Both the position numbers and the translations under genes were made by a program. DNA of 37,305 bases from a virus: IMG/VR virus record IMGVR_UViG_3300038309_000185, positions 1 through 37,305 of that record. One strand, given 5' to 3'. Below are positions 24,527 to 31,238 of the stretch, piece after piece (position 1 is the stretch's first letter; every line of letters begins with the position of its first letter). Under the pieces are notes generated by a model. The model searched no databases. It had not been told where the DNA came from and worked only from the letters and a program-made list of their open reading frames with translations.

Positions 24527-25926
24527 ACATCCTCGCTCACTAACTTAATAACCGCTTCCAAATTGTCTACATCAGTAATCTTGTTCTCCAGTCTATCCCA
24601 TGTATCCCTCTCTACACTAGACCCCTCAATTAAAGATATCATCATCTTGAGCGATTGCCCAAGTCTCTCGATACGCGCAACAGCCTGCAACCATTGTTCC
24701 ACAGACAGAGGTGGTTGGGCGAATATTATGTGATTGGAGCACGTTAGGTCAACTCCATGCGCCATGACAGCCGGATGACAAACTAGTGCAGGAAGCCCGC
24801 CAGCCCGAAACTCAGTGATTATCTCATGCCGCTTGGCGGATGAAGTATCCCCGTAAATAGGCTCAACACCAAGCCGCTCCGCAATCGCCAAAACGATAGG
24901 GACATGCTGAGCGAAAATTATAGGAGGCGTCTCCGATTCATCCACCAATGTGTCTAACAGCTCCCATCTTGGTGCAGCGTCCACCAGCCCATACTTATCC
25001 TCATCCACTTTGGCCACACCAGCAGCGATGCGCTGGGCTTCCTGGCGCAGCGCCGCTGCGTGCAACAGGCGAGCTTGGTCACTGTCCGGCCTACTGGCCA
25101 ACGCATGCCCATGTTTTTGTACATTTTGCATTGCTAAGCGTTGCTGCGAGGTAAGCTCAACCTTGAGCCTACGCTTGATGATCGGCGGTAGATCAACGCA
25201 ATCCCGTAACCGCCTACGATGGGCAAGCTCGAAAATGGACTTTACCCTAGACTCCCAGTTTGGGGCAGGAGACCAATTAAACCCGCTGTAGTCCAGGTTC
25301 ATGGTCAAATTGCGATATGCATTCTCAGTTTTGGGCACCCTGTCTGGGCACACCAGCTTAGCCTGGCCATATAGGTCCATGGGACTATTGGTGATAGGGG
25401 TACCTGTGGCCAAGATAATGTGTTTAACGTCCTTAAGCATCCCCAACGCGCCTTTGGTACGGGCCGCATTAGTGCTCTTGAACGCCGTGCTCTCGTCCAC
25501 AATGGCAAAGTCTGGGGCCAAGGGGGCGTTGGGGAACATCTTGGGCAGGGTGCGGGCGGCATCATGATTTGCCAAGAGAACCACGCGCTGCCTTCTGGCA
25601 AGTAGCTTATCTGCCCTGGCGATGGCCGCCTGGCGTTGGTATTTATCCCCGGCCAAAGAAACGGGCGTAAAGTGTCCGGCAAACTCTGATTGGATAGTGG
25701 GTTCCCAAACAGCCTTTATGAGAGACAGCGGGCAGAACACTAATACGCGGTGCGCCCCCACGCGCTGTGCCGCCCATAACGACGTCAAGGTTTTCCCCAA
25801 CCCCATAGTATGCCATAAGAATGCCCTAGGGTGGGCTTCGAGAAATTGCAACGCTTCGACTTGATGTTTCATCGGGCGCTTGCCGGTCGCCGTACGTAGC
25901 TCAGAAATTGGAACTATGTTACTCAT
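24523..25926 (-). CDS. SNF2-family DNA helicase/translocase (467 aa)
   Basis: ATP-driven DNA translocase of superfamily 2. Motif I is HTMGLGKT (residues 39-46) and motif II is VDES (144-147). Motif III is LATGTPITN (about 173-181). Motif VI is near QAVARIERLGQS, close to the usual Q-x-x-x-R-x-x-R-x-G-Q. Length is near the minimal two-RecA-domain size, with no extra nuclease domain. It lies beside the VRR-NUC gene, a pairing common in phage replication blocks where the two may act together on branched DNA. The start has GGGG upstream, 15 bp after the nuclease gene. Confidence 0.85.
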   Translation of the reverse strand: MSNIVPISELRTATGKRPMKHQVEALQFLEAHPRAFLWHTMGLGKTLTSLWAAQRVGAHRVLVFCPLSLIKAVWEPTIQSEFAGHFTPVSLAGDKYQRQAAIARADKLLARRQRVVLLANHDAARTLPKMFPNAPLAPDFAIVDESTAFKSTNAARTKGALGMLKDVKHIILATGTPITNSPMDLYGQAKLVCPDRVPKTENAYRNLTMNLDYSGFNWSPAPNWESRVKSIFELAHRRRLRDCVDLPPIIKRRLKVELTSQQRLAMQNVQKHGHALASRPDSDQARLLHAAALRQEAQRIAAGVAKVDEDKYGLVDAAPRWELLDTLVDESETPPIIFAQHVPIVLAIAERLGVEPIYGDTSSAKRHEIITEFRAGGLPALVCHPAVMAHGVDLTCSNHIIFAQPPLSVEQWLQAVARIERLGQSLKMMISLIEGSSVERDTWDRLENKITDVDNLEAVIKLVSEDV

Positions 25927-25940
25927 TTTACCCCTACAAT

Positions 25941-26234
25941 TTAGACGCCTAAAGACTTTGATAACCGCTCTAAGTCAATATCCCCCCTTACTATAGCATA
26001 AACCCCGCCCCTGGCAAGAACCTTAGTCTGGAACACCTCCTGCCATGTGGATAGCACTCCTTTCGGGGCCTTGGCCTCAATGGCCAGAAACTTTCCCCCT
26101 GGGGCTATACCAATGAAATCAGCCACCCCGCGGTATGAGAAGCCAGAGGCAGGGACAGCAAAAAGAAATATATTACGCTGGCTAGCCCATTCTACTATTT
26201 TTCGGCGCACTACTGCCTCGGGGCCATTACCCAT
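25941..26234 (-). CDS. VRR-NUC nuclease (97 aa)
   Basis: Small PD-(D/E)XK-fold nuclease of the VRR-NUC type. Catalytic pattern: GVADFIGIAPGG (Asp39), then FLAIEAKAPKG (Glu53, Lys55), then Gln65 in WQEVF, and a final GGVYAIV strand. Family members act on branched DNA such as Holliday junctions or flaps. The ATG at 26234 lies 8 nt after GAGGG. It overlaps the end of the preceding gene and sits directly before the SNF2 gene. Confidence 0.85.
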   Translation of the reverse strand: MGNGPEAVVRRKIVEWASQRNIFLFAVPASGFSYRGVADFIGIAPGGKFLAIEAKAPKGVLSTWQEVFQTKVLARGGVYAIVRGDIDLERLSKSLGV

Positions 26235-26526
26235 CAATAAAGCCCTCTAGAATATACATAAAACAGCATATAGCATGCGCCAAATGGGGCTGGCCTGATT
26301 CGGGGTCCTCCAGTTCCCCCCTAGCGTATGCACAAACATGCCTCAACCCAGCGGCTAAGTAGCGGCGCTCTCCATCCCTTATGTGCCGCCAATTATCAGG
26401 GGCGTATTTAGCCGCACCATAGGTAAGCACGGCCACTACATCATCTAGGGCATTAAACGGGATGAGGTCATATCGGGGTTTTTCGGCGTCGCCCTTAACC
26501 CCGTCTTCTCGTAACACTAAACCCAT
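26227..26526 (-). CDS. dATP/dGTP diphosphohydrolase-like protein (99 aa)
   Basis: Resembles the phage dATP/dGTP diphosphohydrolase family (DUF5664-type). The pattern is EKPRYDLIPFNALDDVVAVL, then YGAAKYAPDNWRHI, RRYLAAGLRHVCAYARGE, and a second metal-binding-like part DPESGQPHLAHAICCFMY. In phages this family removes dATP or dGTP, sometimes to favour modified bases; here only dNTP-pool control can be inferred. The ATG at 26526 is preferred over an upstream start that would overlap the nuclease gene by about 90 bp. The protein lies next to two nucleases and a helicase. Confidence 0.7.
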   Translation of the reverse strand: MGLVLREDGVKGDAEKPRYDLIPFNALDDVVAVLTYGAAKYAPDNWRHIRDGERRYLAAGLRHVCAYARGELEDPESGQPHLAHAICCFMYILEGFIDG

Positions 26527-26527
26527 T

Positions 26528-27187
26528 TTACCCCCCTGGGGCAGACGCTCGGTTAAACTCGCATGCGAATACTGAGCAAAACCTGCATAGCCCGCTAGGT
26601 TGTGGATACCAGTCAAAGTCGGAATCGCCCAACGCAGATTGTACAGTTTTTATGCGTGAAATAAGCGCGGCTTTACAGGTCTCCATATCCTCTTTATCAT
26701 ATTCTTTAAGGTCCACCATCGAATCTTTTAGCCATATATACCCCCCTTGGATATTCTCAGGGGCATAACGGGATGAGGTTAGCACTACATAGGCGTCAAT
26801 TTGTGCAAAGCCAAAGCGCCTTTTCCCCGTCTTGAAGTCGTAAATGTAAACGGCATCTTTATCGAATATCAGTACATCAACCACGCCACGGAATATAGCG
26901 GATTCGTCGTCCCATTCCACAGGGTCAAAATTACAATCTACAGCTAGGCTTACCTCTGCGTACCTCTCTCCTGAAGGGAGAAGATCGAGCCAATCAGAAT
27001 ATGCCGCTGCGCTACCTTCGGGGGCTTTCCCAGAAGTGATGGCGATCTCCATCCCCTTGTGCACATCCAACCCATACTGGATTTCCGGGCTAGGTGGCAG
27101 GGGAATAGTATCGCCTGTCACTTTTTCTACGTAAAACCTACGTGGGCACGACTCAAACAGGCTTAAGGAAGAGTGCGAGAATACCAT
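26528..27187 (-). CDS. Cas4/RecB-like PD-(D/E)XK nuclease with Fe-S Cys (219 aa)
   Basis: Probable DNA exonuclease. It has a Cys near the N-terminus (FESCPRRFY, Cys14) and GLDVHKG (His43). The core motif is FRGVVDVLIFD (Asp104) with IYDFKTGK (Asp117, Lys119), followed by AQIDAYV (Gln129, Tyr133). A C-terminal Cys trio lies in GLCRFCSVFAC (Cys201, 204, 209). One N-terminal plus three C-terminal Cys is the 4Fe-4S arrangement of Cas4 and AddB. No CRISPR or Cas1 is present, so a recombination or DNA-end-processing role is likely. The ATG follows GGGGGAAA. Confidence 0.8.
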   Translation of the reverse strand: MVFSHSSLSLFESCPRRFYVEKVTGDTIPLPPSPEIQYGLDVHKGMEIAITSGKAPEGSAAAYSDWLDLLPSGERYAEVSLAVDCNFDPVEWDDESAIFRGVVDVLIFDKDAVYIYDFKTGKRRFGFAQIDAYVVLTSSRYAPENIQGGYIWLKDSMVDLKEYDKEDMETCKAALISRIKTVQSALGDSDFDWYPQPSGLCRFCSVFACEFNRASAPGG

Positions 27188-27188
27188 A

Positions 27189-27761
27189 CTATTTCCCCCA
27201 AATGATGCTCGGCAATAGCGCGTACAATTTATCCCCCGGGCACTCCGTTGTCCCTAAGTCACGGTGCCCATTGACCACTCTCGAAAACCATTTAGCGGGG
27301 GGTAGGTTATCTACGCAGTACATAAAATGTAGTTTATCCAAAAGCCACACTAAACTGTCCAGCATGGCTTCAGGAGGAGTGATCTTGCCGTAATCCCCCA
27401 AACAGCATATACCTACGCTCCCCTCGTTGTGCCCATAGCAATGAGCCCCGACAACTAACCGAAACATGGGGCCTTGCCGCCCCTGATAAATATGCCCGCT
27501 GGGGCATACAATAAAATTGTACCCAATATCGGACCATTCATTATGGTCCATGTGCCACGACTGAATAGATTGGATAGTAGCGTGCTCTTTATCCACACTC
27601 GGCGCGGGGCCAGCGCTATGGTGAACAATTATATACTCTAGAGGGCCGTCGAAAATTGACGCCTTCCTTTTAGGCTTCCGCGCCCCCCAGGCCGCTGGGG
27701 AATATATTACCCTATCGGCATGCTCTGCCCGCTCTTCCAATTCCGGGAACCTAGTGACCAT
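27189..27761 (-). CDS. N-acetylmuramoyl-L-alanine amidase, endolysin (190 aa)
   Basis: Cuts the amide bond between muramic acid and L-alanine in peptidoglycan. Amidase_2/PGRP pattern: YIIVHHSAGP (zinc ligand His47), SDIGYNFIVCPSGHIYQGR, and NGHRDLGTTECPGDKLY (His166, Cys174). No signal peptide or separate wall-binding domain; residues 1-40 are a short basic extension. GGAG precedes the ATG, which lies in the end of the zinc-ribbon gene. The enzyme lies in the nucleic-acid block, 5 kb from the holin candidates. Confidence 0.88.
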   Translation of the reverse strand: MVTRFPELEERAEHADRVIYSPAAWGARKPKRKASIFDGPLEYIIVHHSAGPAPSVDKEHATIQSIQSWHMDHNEWSDIGYNFIVCPSGHIYQGRQGPMFRLVVGAHCYGHNEGSVGICCLGDYGKITPPEAMLDSLVWLLDKLHFMYCVDNLPPAKWFSRVVNGHRDLGTTECPGDKLYALLPSIIWGK

Positions 27762-28218
27762 CTTTCTCCATCCTCCGATTTATTTTACGCCCACAGCCAC
27801 ATGTTTTAATACGCAGGGTAAGCAGGTCGTGCGCCCTAACTTTGGTTATGGTACCGCAATCACACATGCAGATATACCGCCTTACCCTACGCCCTGGCTG
27901 GTACTCTTCTCTGCCTATCACGGTCAATTTTGAGAACTTATCTCTTAAGTTTATAGGCGGGTGTTTTTTATTCTTTGCGGGGGGCGCAACGGTTTCTTGG
28001 TGGTTGGCCCGTTTCCCACATGTCCCCGTAAGATACTGGGTAAGATTATGCGCGCTGACTTCCTTCTCATTGCCGCATGAGCACCGCACCCACCATCTAG
28101 CCCCAGGGGTGCCTGGGCGGGAAGGCACCCGGTGTAATACTTCGAGCTGCCCAAACTTCTGCCCGGTAAGGTCATGCGGCGGGCGGCCTTTCGGGCGTGG
28201 CACTTTATTACTGCTCAT
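27751..28218 (-). CDS. Tandem zinc-ribbon DNA-binding protein (155 aa)
   Basis: Two copies of one module. Copy 1 is DLTGQKFGQLEVLHRV through WWVRCSCGNEKEVSAHNL and TGTCG (residues 16-68). Copy 2 is NLRDKFSKLTVIGREE through RRYICMCDCGTITKVRAHDL and IKTCGCG (90-143). This D-L-x-G-x-x-F-G-x-L-x-V ... C-x-C-G ... C-G-C pattern is the zinc-binding domain often joined to AP2 or HNH domains in phages; here no nuclease domain follows. A DNA-binding regulator is likely. The start overlaps the previous stop as ATGA. Confidence 0.65.
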   Translation of the reverse strand: MSSNKVPRPKGRPPHDLTGQKFGQLEVLHRVPSRPGTPGARWWVRCSCGNEKEVSAHNLTQYLTGTCGKRANHQETVAPPAKNKKHPPINLRDKFSKLTVIGREEYQPGRRVRRYICMCDCGTITKVRAHDLLTLRIKTCGCGRKINRRMEKDGH

Positions 28219-28418
28219 TGCATATCCCCTATTTTAATTGCGTTCTTAATCGCTTCGTTCAACGCTTCAGCCCATGCCTTGTACGGGTCACTGGGCGGGA
28301 GTACTCTTATGTATTCGCTCAATAAGTCAGAAACTGTAGTTAGTTTGCTTACTATATTACTCAATACATATTCACCTGATACAGGGAGTATATACTGTGG
28401 ATCATCTTTATTACTCAT
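28215..28418 (-). CDS. Hypothetical small protein (67 aa)
   Basis: Acidic, mainly helical (YVLSNIVSKLTTVSDLLSEY, then WAEALNEAIKNAIKIGDM), with no Cys and no membrane segment. Not recognised. Tightly packed between two co-directional genes, with its stop overlapping the zinc-ribbon start. Likely an early regulatory or accessory protein; function unknown. Confidence 0.6.
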   Translation of the reverse strand: MSNKDDPQYILPVSGEYVLSNIVSKLTTVSDLLSEYIRVLPPSDPYKAWAEALNEAIKNAIKIGDMQ

Positions 28419-28419
28419 T

Positions 28420-28725
28420 TTACACCCTTTTCCGCTTCATCAGTAATTTAGCAAGCCGCTTCCCTTTACTCGATAATACATGCAGGTAGGGGATATCAAG
28501 CCCCGCGCAGGTATATTGCATGTTCTTTTCGCTGTTGTGTATTTCCACAACGCCATCGGCAGACAACATGATATTTCCTTTTGGTACATCTACAATACAC
28601 CATATCCAACCAACCGTAAATGGTAAATACTTATTCAATAAATCTTCAGGGTCAAATGCGAGTTCGCCATTAACCATATAACCATTATATTCCACTAGTT
28701 CGTCTATAGTAAGCAAGTAACTCAT
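28420..28725 (-). CDS. Hypothetical small protein (101 aa)
   Basis: Starts MSYLLTIDELVEYNGYMVNG, with a beta-rich centre (VGWIWCIVDVPKGNIMLSAD) and a basic C-terminal helix (KGKRLAKLLMKRKRV). Not recognised. The first base of its ATG is the last base of the upstream TAA, so translation is probably coupled. The basic tail suggests nucleic-acid contact, which is only a guess. Confidence 0.6.
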   Translation of the reverse strand: MSYLLTIDELVEYNGYMVNGELAFDPEDLLNKYLPFTVGWIWCIVDVPKGNIMLSADGVVEIHNSEKNMQYTCAGLDIPYLHVLSSKGKRLAKLLMKRKRV

Positions 28726-28910
28726 TAGTTTACTTCTGTGCTATCATCGGACACTGTTTCCCAGTATTTTGTTGACACAATCCCATTCCATTCTCTTAAC
28801 ATAAGTATCAAGTCGAGTAAGCTATCGGAACATAACATGTACCTATTTACATAATCGTTTAATATACTGTTAAGCTCTTCCAAATAATCGCCCTTGCTAT
28901 CTTCGCTCAT
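28725..28910 (-). CDS. Hypothetical small acidic protein (61 aa)
   Basis: Acidic helical protein starting MSEDSKGDYLEELNSILNDY. Not recognised. The ATG at 28910 overlaps the polymerase stop (ATGA) and has GGGAG upstream; a GTG two codons earlier is less likely. It is the first of three tiny genes after the polymerase. Confidence 0.6.
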   Translation of the reverse strand: MSEDSKGDYLEELNSILNDYVNRYMLCSDSLLDLILMLREWNGIVSTKYWETVSDDSTEVN

Positions 28911-30604
28911 TTGCACTCCCAGTAACTTTCACCAGACTTAACTTCCCACGCCATCCAGGGCTGTGGTTTTAAGGCGGGGTCGTTCATCACGCTATCCATA
29001 ACCGTATCAACATAGTCGTCTTCTATTACATATACTATTTCATCGTGGACCAGTGCAGATGGGACGATATCTAACTCATTCGTGATAAGTAATACTGCAT
29101 CCAGCAACAAGTCCCTGGCGGATGCCTGGATAATATTTTCTGTGACTTTCCCGCCGTAGATTCCCTTAGTTACCCCGTCATCAGCCACATAGGTGTACTG
29201 CTTGTATCCCGTATACTCATCTTCTGTACACCGTATATCACGCCATATCATATGGCGGTCCGAAAATGGAACTTTGACAAACATCGGGCCGCCAATCGAG
29301 CTATACAAAACTTTGTCCAGTTCACGCCATAACTCTACAACTTTAGTTGCCCGCTGCCGATAGGCAGCCACCAACTTCTGGGCCAACGCTGGGTCTTTCG
29401 TAATCTGGCGCTGCGCCCCAGCCGCGCCCATACCGTAGCCACACCCCAGCACGGTAGCTTTGCCAATGAATCGCTCATCGGGGGTAACGGCATCGGGGGG
29501 CTTGCTGTAAATCAGCCCGGCCATGATACGATAGGCATCCCGCCCCTCGACCATATCTTGCAGCATGTCATCCTGCCCGGCATAGGCCAACAGGCACCGC
29601 GCCTCAATTTGTTTGAGGTCAGCCGCCACAATCTTGTGGCCCGGAGGGGCGACAAGGGCACGGCGCACCGGGCCACCGCGCGTCATCGCCTGCACGTTCA
29701 GCCCACCATCACCGCTCCACCGCAACGTATGCGCCCCGGCATACTTGAGCAGGACTGGAAGGGTGCGCTGCCCATTGGCATCGGGGTACCCCACGGCAAT
29801 ATCTAGGAACTTCTTAGCCTTTGCCAGTTCGCCGGGGCTACTAACCAACCGGCGCTGGCTAATATGTGGCTCCAGGTCCGGGTGCTGGGCAAGAACGTCG
29901 TCCAACACGCTATCCGCCACCGAGGGGGAGCCCTTGGCCGTCTGGGGCAGGGTAACGCCCATCTTGGATAACAGTTCGGCAAACTTCGCCGGACTGCGAT
30001 ACACGTCTTCTATGCCCGCCCGCCTATCCTCTTCGGCCTCGATGAACTCTATCAATGGGGCCGGGTCCAGGATCAACTGTGGCTCGCTGGCCATGGCCAC
30101 GGTCAGATGGATGGCCGCCAGTTCTTTCGCCAGTCGGCCCCTGGGCAGGGCCGATTTGAGCCAATTGATCAGCGTATCGTATAGCTGGGCGGTAAGGTCC
30201 GCGTCCTGTTGGTTATAGGCTCGCAGGGCTTCCCCGCCTGTTGCTATCGCAAGTTCGGTGTCACCCTTAACCCCTAGACCAAGATACGCTGACAGCTCCC
30301 GCAATGAATGCCCTGGGGGGCAGTATACCGGATCAACCGCCTGCAACAAGCGCGACATTGACGCCGTACATGCCCATTGCAACGGCGGGGGAAACCCTGC
30401 CTGAGCGTGTATCAGGGCATCGAACGTGGCATTGTGCGCGATAATAAGGGATGCAGGAATGGTCAGGTCAATGTTTTTCTGCGGGGCCGTAGCATAGGAC
30501 GTGACGCCAGTGTCGGGATGCCGAACATATGGGATTAGCCCCATAGTTTTAATGTCGTGCACTTTCGGTATGTAATGCGTTTCGTAGTCGAGTACGTATT
30601 TCAT
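28907..30604 (-). CDS. DNA polymerase, family A, with 3'-5' exonuclease (565 aa)
   Basis: Replicative polymerase. The exonuclease site is Asp6 and Glu8 (VLDYETH), His57-Asp62 (HNATFD) and Tyr130-Asp134 (YNQQD). Polymerase motif A is AADLKQIEAR (Asp329), with Lys in the place of the usual Ser or Tyr. Motif B is Arg378, Lys382, Leu386, Tyr390-Gly391 (RFIGKATVLGCGYG). Motif C is VHDE (520-522). Leu386 stands where E. coli Pol I has Phe762. No 5' nuclease domain is present and the length is short for the family. The ATG at 30604 overlaps the methyltransferase stop (ATGA); an ATG 12 bp upstream is possible. Confidence 0.9.
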   Translation of the reverse strand: MKYVLDYETHYIPKVHDIKTMGLIPYVRHPDTGVTSYATAPQKNIDLTIPASLIIAHNATFDALIHAQAGFPPPLQWACTASMSRLLQAVDPVYCPPGHSLRELSAYLGLGVKGDTELAIATGGEALRAYNQQDADLTAQLYDTLINWLKSALPRGRLAKELAAIHLTVAMASEPQLILDPAPLIEFIEAEEDRRAGIEDVYRSPAKFAELLSKMGVTLPQTAKGSPSVADSVLDDVLAQHPDLEPHISQRRLVSSPGELAKAKKFLDIAVGYPDANGQRTLPVLLKYAGAHTLRWSGDGGLNVQAMTRGGPVRRALVAPPGHKIVAADLKQIEARCLLAYAGQDDMLQDMVEGRDAYRIMAGLIYSKPPDAVTPDERFIGKATVLGCGYGMGAAGAQRQITKDPALAQKLVAAYRQRATKVVELWRELDKVLYSSIGGPMFVKVPFSDRHMIWRDIRCTEDEYTGYKQYTYVADDGVTKGIYGGKVTENIIQASARDLLLDAVLLITNELDIVPSALVHDEIVYVIEDDYVDTVMDSVMNDPALKPQPWMAWEVKSGESYWECK

Positions 30605-31164
30605 TCCTTGCCCCATTGTTCCGCCATGGCCTTGGCTATACCTACGTAGGTTCGGCTTCTGTTTTTCCAGCGATATTTGGACGGCGGCATATTATGCACC
30701 ACTGCGGCTCTCCCTGGGACTATGGCTGAGGGTTTAAGCAACGGCAACCCCTTGAGCCATAGACAGGTAGCCTTGGTCTCGCCATGCCCAAATTGCCACG
30801 GTTGAATAATTTGGTCAGGCTTCCTTATCCTTGTCGATATTACGGAAACTGGGTTCTCGATTGCAATTTTTCCTATGGGCGCGGCCATCAGATGTTGAAC
30901 GAACTCCAGCGCAGCCTCTTGCTCTGGCCGTCTCTGCGCGAACCACCGAGCCCCGGATACAGCAAGGTAAGTACATGGGGGATGGGCAATCATTAAATCC
31001 CAGCCATCGTTCAGGTGGCGGAGAACATCGCCTTGTATATGTTCCCCCGGGCATTCAGAAGGTAACAGATCACACGAAACCGCTTCGTGCCCCATCGCAC
31101 AGAACGCATCCCGCACAACGCCCGAAAACTCGCAAGCAACCAATACCCTAAACCGCTTAGCCAT
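30601..31164 (-). CDS. DNA methyltransferase-like protein (187 aa)
   Basis: Matches a common phage family with a cytosine-C5-methyltransferase-like fold. It has a SAM-site-like VLVACEFSGVVRDAFCAMGH, then DLMIAHPPCTYL (Pro-Pro-Cys at 62-64, the catalytic-Cys position) and IAIENPVS (Glu-Asn-Pro at 103-105). A final WKNRSRTYVGIAKAMAEQW follows. It is much shorter than standalone C5 methyltransferases and lacks an obvious target-recognition domain, so activity is uncertain. The ATG at 31164 gives the family-like start; ATGs at 31176 and 31185 are possible. It is first in the long minus block, under the promoter at 31195-31223. Confidence 0.7.
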   Translation of the reverse strand: MAKRFRVLVACEFSGVVRDAFCAMGHEAVSCDLLPSECPGEHIQGDVLRHLNDGWDLMIAHPPCTYLAVSGARWFAQRRPEQEAALEFVQHLMAAPIGKIAIENPVSVISTRIRKPDQIIQPWQFGHGETKATCLWLKGLPLLKPSAIVPGRAAVVHNMPPSKYRWKNRSRTYVGIAKAMAEQWGKE

Positions 31165-31187
31165 CCCCTGCCCCATGCTTGCCATTT

Positions 31188-31208
31188 CAGGGTAATGATA
31201 TTACCCTG
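31188..31208. promoter_or_regulatory. Operator-like palindrome between divergent genes
   Basis: Inverted repeat CAGGGTAAT, 3-nt spacer, ATTACCCTG, with perfect 9-bp arms. It lies in the 74-bp space between the methyltransferase start (31164) and primase-helicase start (31239). On the minus strand it surrounds the -10 box of the promoter below, so a bound dimeric protein could block that promoter and perhaps control the primase as well. Fits a dyad operator by form only. Confidence 0.75.
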
Positions 31209-31223
31209 CTAAAAACCTGTCAA
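31195..31223 (-). promoter_or_regulatory. Sigma70-like promoter for the methyltransferase-polymerase block
   Basis: Minus strand: TTGACA (31218-31223), 17-bp spacer, TATCAT (31195-31200), that is 6/6 and 5/6 matches to the consensus. The start site would fall about 25 nt before the ATG at 31164. The -10 box lies in the centre of the 21-bp palindrome. Confidence 0.75.
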
Positions 31224-31238
31224 CCTTCTGGAGGCCAT

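Noticed and set aside
26528-27187. CRISPR-associated Cas4
   Set aside because: The nuclease has Cas4-like motifs, but there is no CRISPR array, Cas1 or Cas2 in the window; a phage DNA-processing role is simpler.
29613-30218. 201-codon plus-strand open frame opposite the polymerase
   Set aside because: Shadow of the polymerase, which has all catalytic motifs.
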